A stretch of DNA of 64,000 bases from Periconia sp. R9002. Lineage: Eukaryota; Ascomycota; Dothideomycetes; Pleosporales; Periconiaceae. The translations under genes and the position numbers were made by a program. Of the stretch, positions 59,001 through 64,000 are shown piece after piece (position 1 is the stretch's first letter; every line of letters begins with the position of its first letter). The stretch is taken from contig JAMAHW010000013.1 of the NCBI GenBank assembly GCA_023627715.1, positions 62,001 to 126,000 of the forward strand, written 5' to 3'. The notes under the pieces are model-generated. The model searched no databases and was not told the DNA's origin. It saw only the letters and a program-made list of their open reading frames with translations.

Positions 59001-59210
59001 ATGACGAGGGAGACGCGCGCTAACCAGGACTTTGGTGGCCGGACACGGGAGACCGCGCGATGGGCACGTGAGCAGATTAAGCGCCAGATCGGTAAGTAAG
59101 CTTCTTGCCCGCCTCTCTTTTTTTTTATAGCTGCGTCAATCTCCTGCTCAGAATATATATTATTTTCGACTGACCACACTAAAGGCGGTAACCAAGGTGT
59201 AATGGCCTGA
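56042..59210 (+). CDS. KAP95: Importin subunit beta-1 (Kap95)
   Basis: Nine exons, 56042-56081, 56175-56233, 56348-57151, 57209-58054, 58103-58435, 58487-58730, 58777-58885, 58934-59091 and 59185-59210, give 872 aa, against 861 in yeast. The N-terminal importin-beta domain (IRTAAGLALKNSFTAREY) is followed by HEAT repeats over the whole length, with the typical VLHVKDSAAYALGRICE and ADNNRTENLLRSSCGVIGD blocks. It carries cargo, directly or through importin alpha, into the nucleus and is released by Ran-GTP. The first two exons and the last one are tiny (40, 59 and 26 nt). The last, giving the GGNQGVMA end, is needed because reading on through the GTAAGT would stop after one residue. Confidence 0.95.
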
Positions 59211-60476
59211 GTACCTTAACCCTCGCTCTGGCATCATGCGATCGCTTGAACCTGGAATTGACTAACCCGATAGGTGGCCCAAAAAGGATCGCTCCGTCTC
59301 AGTTGAATTCCAGGTTCAGTGATCATCACGATACAGCAAGATCGAGGAGCAATACCAACGAGTTGTTGCTGAGCCTCTTCTTTCGAGAGGGGGAACTAGT
59401 GTTTCCAGATACAGCCTGATCGAAAGAACGATGCCGTTATGCTTGACATACGACATAGAATTTCTATCGGCGGAAGCATTGTTCAGGTCTCTTCGCATTG
59501 CAGAGCCGCTCACATGGGTTACCAGGAAGCTGTTTCGAGTGCTTTACCGCCCGTGCAGGTCCTTATTATGAACCTGTCAGCCATTTCCCGGCCTCCCAAT
59601 TGATCGCCTGAAACACATCTCGGTACATATCCCCAACCCCAGCACCGATCCATCCACATAACCCCCGTACGCCCCGCCATCCCCGTCTGACACAGAATCA
59701 GCACCTCTCCACAAAATCATGTAGCACAAAAGTCTTGTAAGGCGGATAAGGAAAGGAAGGAAGGAACCTTGTCTCGTCATGGAGAATTATAGAGTACCCA
59801 CGGATTGTTTTGTCTTGCCCTTTTTTCCCCTCACGTAGCATTTTCTCTACCTCGACCAAGGAAAACACTACCGCTTGTTCCCAGGGTAGAACTTGAGTTT
59901 ACAATTCCCCCTTTATGTACTTGGTTTTAATAATTAAAAAGACTTCAAAATCAGGAGCTTGCATCCACACTGGTTGCTTTCAATCTTAATCTAAACGTGA
60001 TGTTATAAAGTAAACATTTGAGTTGTGTCACACAACATGGAGAAAGCAATCCACGGTTGGCATTCTCCTTCTCATCCATCAATTGCATACTCTGGAATTC
60101 GTCCTACATCCTAATCAATGCAGAGAGGACTGTATGTATGGCTATCATGCTAGCGATAATCATCGTCGCCGTCACATTCCTCCGTTTTCTCTGGGTTCCG
60201 TAGATACATATGTGAAGGTAGTATGCACTTTGCTTTATATACTTGTATAAAAGGCAGATGTATGTATAGAAGATTTATGTATGTGTGTGATGAGATGAGA
60301 TGATAAGGCGCATGGGAAAGGGACATCGTTTCACTGAGCAATCTTGTCGAACCACCTCCCCCATCTCTCGCTCCGACACGCACTACCAAAGCCCCGGACT
60401 CGTCACCATATTCCCCCCATCCCCAAAAGTTTCCTTAAGGAAACCATGTATATGCAATTATTTATGTCTCTTTTTG
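59211..60476. other. Intergenic between converging 3' ends
   Basis: Separates the stops of importin beta (+) and the acid phosphatase (-). Only short chance ORFs are present. Confidence 0.55.
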
Positions 60477-62490
60477 TCACGCGAAGCCAGCGGGCTCGGG
60501 TTGCGCGGGGAACGAAGGCGCATCGACGTTGCTGGCGCAGGCGTGTTTCCAATTCTTGGGCGTGTACTTGTCTACGATTTCCTTGAAGGCTTCCTGTTTT
60601 TGTTTTAGTGTCGTGGTGTTGGTTTTTCACTCTTTCTTCTCCATCATGTCCCTTTGGCAAGCTTTGGTGTCTGCGTGGGAGCGAGAGGGGGGAGGGGGGA
60701 GTTCTTACCAGAGTACAGAAGCTTTCGTCGCCATCTAGATGTTTACCTTGTGATTTGCAGCCGGGCACTTGCATGATCTTGTCGTTGTAGCGGACCCGGA
60801 CGTAGTATCCTTTGATTTTGTCTTTTTGCTCCTCGGTCAAGTCTGTCAAAGGTTTGCGTGCGATGCCCTCAGGCTCAACTACTGCGCTAGAGCCTGATTT
60901 CGCGGCAGTGCCAAAGAGGGATTTCCACCAACTCTGCGGTTTCTGCTCGCTTGATGGAGAAGAAGGCGCAGAAGGTGTCACGGTTGAGAGAGGGGACGCA
61001 GAACCGTTTAATCCGGCTCGTTTTCGGAAAAGTTCAATGGCGATGTGGCTGGTGAAGGGTGGCCAGTTTTCACCGTTGAAGGCCCCGAGACTGGTCAACA
61101 CGGCTGCGAGAGTGGTGTCATGACAGCCAGAGAGCGCGAGCTTGATGTCCGTCTCGCCGCCTCGGCCGCGTCCAGGGTTGCCGTCGTTGTCGGCGATTTC
61201 CACGAGTCCATCGCTTCCGTTGCGCTCTACACTTCCCGTCATTCGGCTTGTGATGTCGCCCATCAACGCCCCAATGCCTAGCATGCGGTACTCCGCTGAT
61301 TCCTTGTATCCGGCATACCATTCCTCGACCGCGATCTTGTCGATGATGCTCCGGGCTTTGGGGTCATAGAACTCCTTTGGCAGCCTGGTAGCAGGACCGT
61401 GCGCATCAGTGGCGTTGACCGTGTCCATGATACCTGAGAGTCGGGGATGAGAATCAACGGCCACCTTTTGCTCCCCCGGCATCCATTTGGAGAAGAGTTT
61501 CGACAAGTATTGCATATCTTCTGTGTCGTTCCAGCGCTCTGCAGCACGTTTGGCGAATGCGCGGCTAAGGTGGGCGAAGCGCCTGCAGTTGCTGTCGTTT
61601 GGGAAAAGCGTCTCGTCAGCTGGGGTGCGAGTGATGATGGTAGGTGTTGGCATATCCGCTGTCCTTGCACTAGGCGGGTAGAAACCGTAGAAGGCTTGCT
61701 GGACGGATTCAAGGGCGCGTGGGATGGGGGTAGCTCGGAGATAGATCATGTCGCTGTCCGCGATCAATTTGGGCATGAAACGAAGCTGATCCACATAGAG
61801 GTGACGAAGTCGCTGTCCCAGGGCCAACGTAGTCTCGCGACCTTTGCCTGTGAGTTCACCGGGCTGGCTGGTCAATTTCGTTAGTATGGAAGATATCTTT
61901 AACCACATTATGGTCTGTTGGATCTGTGGGATTACCATATCGCGTCGAACTGTCCTTCCGGCCCAGATGCTATCACTGATCTCATTCAGCACCTGTTTAG
62001 TACAGTTCCGAGAAGATTATGATTTACCAGGTCCATCATCCATTCCGAACGTCTCCAGTCTACGACGATATTTCAACTGGTCCCACTTGGCCCAATCTGT
62101 TGTAGCCATGACTACGCTAGTGAACTGTCGCGCGGAGTTACAGTACGGCCAGTCTGAAAGATCGTCAGGTGAGAGTAATTCAACAGGACACTGGAAAGCT
62201 TACAAGGCCATAAGCCTGTCTGGAGTCAATGTATCAGCACACATTGCGCCCTAACAAGAGGAAGACGACTTTGACATCAAAAGTTCTTACATTTTGAAAT
62301 CGAGGAGATACCGGACTACGCTCGCCTAGAAATCAGAGTTAGGCATACTTGTGTACTCGAGAGTGGGCCAGAGCAGAGGAGACGAACCATGCCTAAGAAG
62401 AACTTGTACGAGCTGCAGCTCGAGCTCTTTTGGGTACAGACGGGCTAATTCCTCTTGGGAATAAGGTTGGCGGGGAATGAGAGTGGTCAT
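60477..62490 (-). CDS. Histidine acid phosphatase-family protein
   Basis: Seven exons, 62490-62388, 62325-62291, 62219-62204, 62153-62028, 61975-61936, 61867-60709 and 60593-60477, give 531 aa. The catalytic signature LLRHGERSPVSPRF (His34) is interrupted by intron 1 inside RHG. Further marks are QPGELTGKGRETTLALG, LYLRATPIPRALES-like substrate-pocket sequence, and the second catalytic His in SGCHDTT. The exon of 16 nt is needed to restore the RFQNTGLWPYWPYCNSARQF line (two parts), and the 40-nt exon gives GPEGQFDAI. There is no signal peptide, so this is an intracellular or mitochondrial member of the family (ACP6-like) rather than a secreted phosphatase or phytase. The substrate cannot be inferred. 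Confidence 0.85.
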
Positions 62491-62937
62491 GGTGGCGACT
62501 GGCAAGATGCCAAAAACCAATTGAAGAGATGGAGTCTTGAATCGGTAATGCGCAAGACAGAGTGCAGTCAAATGCGACGAGAATTATTCTTGATATCAAT
62601 CGATGCACCGTTCAACGTCACACATGAGGGACCCTGGCTCTCGGAGCTAACAGCCTTCACCTGACTAGACTAGTTAAGGTTAGCGGCCAATGGAGATGCA
62701 AGCTATCGGATGCATGTCCTGAGGAAAAAGCCGAACTCGAGTAAATACACGCATTGAACCAATTCCAGGTGTCCCTGTCGGTCCGCATTGTGATTATAGG
62801 ACAGCGCAGATGCAGATACGAACCTCGTGTAAGTAGTTGCTGATGTGACGTCGCATCATGTTTGCTGGAGCTTTCACGCGCTGACATTTCTGTGCAGACC
62901 ACCTCTCCTACCCTCCTCGACACCCCTCCTCCGTGCC
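62491..62937. other. Divergent promoter region
   Basis: About 450 bases between the starts of the acid phosphatase (-) and the PPR-type gene (+), presumably a shared promoter region. Confidence 0.5.
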
Positions 62938-64000
62938 ATGATACGCTCGTACGTCTGCCAGCAATGTCGGTTGCAACTTCGCCGGTCCATCGCAGCCTCT
63001 AGAACCCCTCGATTTCAATCCCGAGCCACCTTCATTTCGCTGCGGAGCACTCACCCTCCTGAAGCCCAAAATGAACAGACCTTCACGGAAGACAAACAGA
63101 ATTCATGGCATGAAACCGACTTGAACACCGAAAGGGAAGGGGCCAGGAATGATCTCGACATCATTCCCCCTGTACGGTACGACCCAAGTCCTGAAAGCCT
63201 GCGACCAGGCCGTTATTCGCGTTTACAGCGTCAGAATGGAGAGTCGCCCGCCAGACATCAAAACCCGCAGAGCGCGATCCCGGTAGATGTGGAAGTGTCC
63301 CCGACTGCCTCCACCTCTTCTATATCACCGGCCCACGCTCAAGCTCTTAACAAATTTTTGGATGAAAAAAATGTCAACAGCGCTTGGGGTCTGTTCATCA
63401 GGGAATATACCTCGCGCGACAGTCCGGCTCTGATCAATCCCTCCCCAGACGACATACCACTCCTTCACGACTCCGCGATCTTCAGCCGCCTTCTGAACAG
63501 TGCCACTCTTCAGTTCTGTAACGGGATGAAATTGGACGTGAAACCGACAGACATTATCTTCCGGTTCGAACAAATGGGTATAGCAAGCTCTAGGATGTGG
63601 CCGAACACTATCGGATATGCAACCGACCAGTTGTTGTGGATGGTTTCTGGTGATAGTCGGAGCAAGCAAGCTCCAGAAGTCCTTCTTACAGAGCTTGTGG
63701 CACTTTGGCGCTTGCTTTTTCAATGCAGGGGAACAGCAACAGACCCCCTGAAATCGATAAATGCCGATTGGCGAGCGATACCTGATCTTAAGTCGTTGAC
63801 CAAAGTACAATTCGATACCAGGTTTGCGCAACGAATGCAACGGTATCACCCAGGAGTTCCGACGCATCCTTCTCTACAATTTTCTGCCGTCACCCTCTTC
63901 AACCTGTTCGATGAGGTAAATAAGGGCATACTGAAAGTGCCCGAGGCGCTGAAAGAGCATGCAAGTCCTTTCCTAAATTTCATGACGTACCTCCTCGCAG
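62938..64000 (+). CDS. Probable mitochondrial PPR-type protein (5' part)
   Basis: The frame is open from the ATG at 62938 to the window edge (354 codons), so the gene is partial at its 3' end. The N-terminus MIRSYVCQQCRLQLRRSIAA with many Arg and no acidic residue for 40 positions is a good mitochondrial presequence. A polar linker follows, then from about residue 130 a helical region (AHAQALNKFLDEKNVNSAWGL and onward to NLFDEVNKGILKVPEALKE) of the kind found before the pentatricopeptide repeats of fungal mitochondrial RNA-maturation or translation factors. The repeats themselves are not within the window, so the PPR assignment is inference. An antisense ORF of 181 codons at 63325-63867 is a shadow. 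Confidence 0.65.
   Translation, partial: MIRSYVCQQCRLQLRRSIAASRTPRFQSRATFISLRSTHPPEAQNEQTFTEDKQNSWHETDLNTEREGARNDLDIIPPVRYDPSPESLRPGRYSRLQRQNGESPARHQNPQSAIPVDVEVSPTASTSSISPAHAQALNKFLDEKNVNSAWGLFIREYTSRDSPALINPSPDDIPLLHDSAIFSRLLNSATLQFCNGMKLDVKPTDIIFRFEQMGIASSRMWPNTIGYATDQLLWMVSGDSRSKQAPEVLLTELVALWRLLFQCRGTATDPLKSINADWRAIPDLKSLTKVQFDTRFAQRMQRYHPGVPTHPSLQFSAVTLFNLFDEVNKGILKVPEALKEHASPFLNFMTYLLA

Noticed and set aside
63325..63867. Minus-strand ORF of 181 codons
   Set aside because: Lies entirely antisense to the open frame of the probable mitochondrial protein, whose presequence and helix pattern make it the real gene.

Overview
The window reads as nuclear DNA of a filamentous ascomycete (Pezizomycotina), most likely a dothideomycete. 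This rests on the gene content (PTH11-like receptor, DUF8021 secreted protein, Zn2Cys6 factor, fungal mndB-type beta-mannosidase, thaumatin-like and cupredoxin cell-surface proteins), on genes split by many introns of about 47-70 bases with a CTAAC/CTAAT branch box before the acceptor, and on single-gene rather than operon layout. The lineage within the fungi is inference; no rRNA or tRNA was found. Exon models were built by hand by joining reading frames at GT-AG (once GC-AG) borders so that the protein stays in frame and continues the family pattern.

Layout: 1-2.3 kb is weakly coding. 2.3-9.4 kb is a housekeeping block: UBX-domain ERAD protein (+), Est1/SMG7-like protein (-), ZNF511-like zinc-finger protein (+). 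9.8-14.4 kb is accessory: a DUF8021 secreted protein, a PTH11-like seven-helix membrane protein whose frame continues past its stop, and the broken C-terminal half of a BBE-type FAD oxidoreductase. 14.4-17.3 kb is gene-empty. 17.3-36.8 kb carries an RBM39/Rsd1-like splicing factor, an Scs7-type fatty acid 2-hydroxylase, a Zn2Cys6 transcription factor, a GH2 beta-mannosidase, a thaumatin-like protein, a GPI-type cupredoxin and a CENP-X/MHF2 histone-fold protein, all on the minus strand. 39.1-40.4 kb has a MIF-fold protein with an internal proline where the catalytic N-terminal proline should be.

40.4-50.9 kb is gene-poor and looks AT-richer by eye. It holds a 166-bp MITE-like element with 34-bp terminal inverted repeats and TA duplications, two tiny secreted cysteine-containing proteins (51 and 68 aa, effector-like), and a Kre9/Knh1-type wall protein. 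50.9-64 kb returns to ordinary genes: an unrecognised 475-aa protein, a PP2C phosphatase, importin beta (Kap95), a histidine acid phosphatase with a 16-nt micro-exon, and the start of a probable mitochondrial RNA-processing/PPR-type protein cut by the window edge.

No gene cluster for one pathway is evident (no PKS, NRPS or terpene synthase). The most noteworthy items are the effector-like pair next to the MITE, the MIF-fold protein, the decayed FAD enzyme with a TGG-to-TAG change of RIP type, and a TACCTA/TAGGTA motif that recurs upstream of many of the conserved genes.
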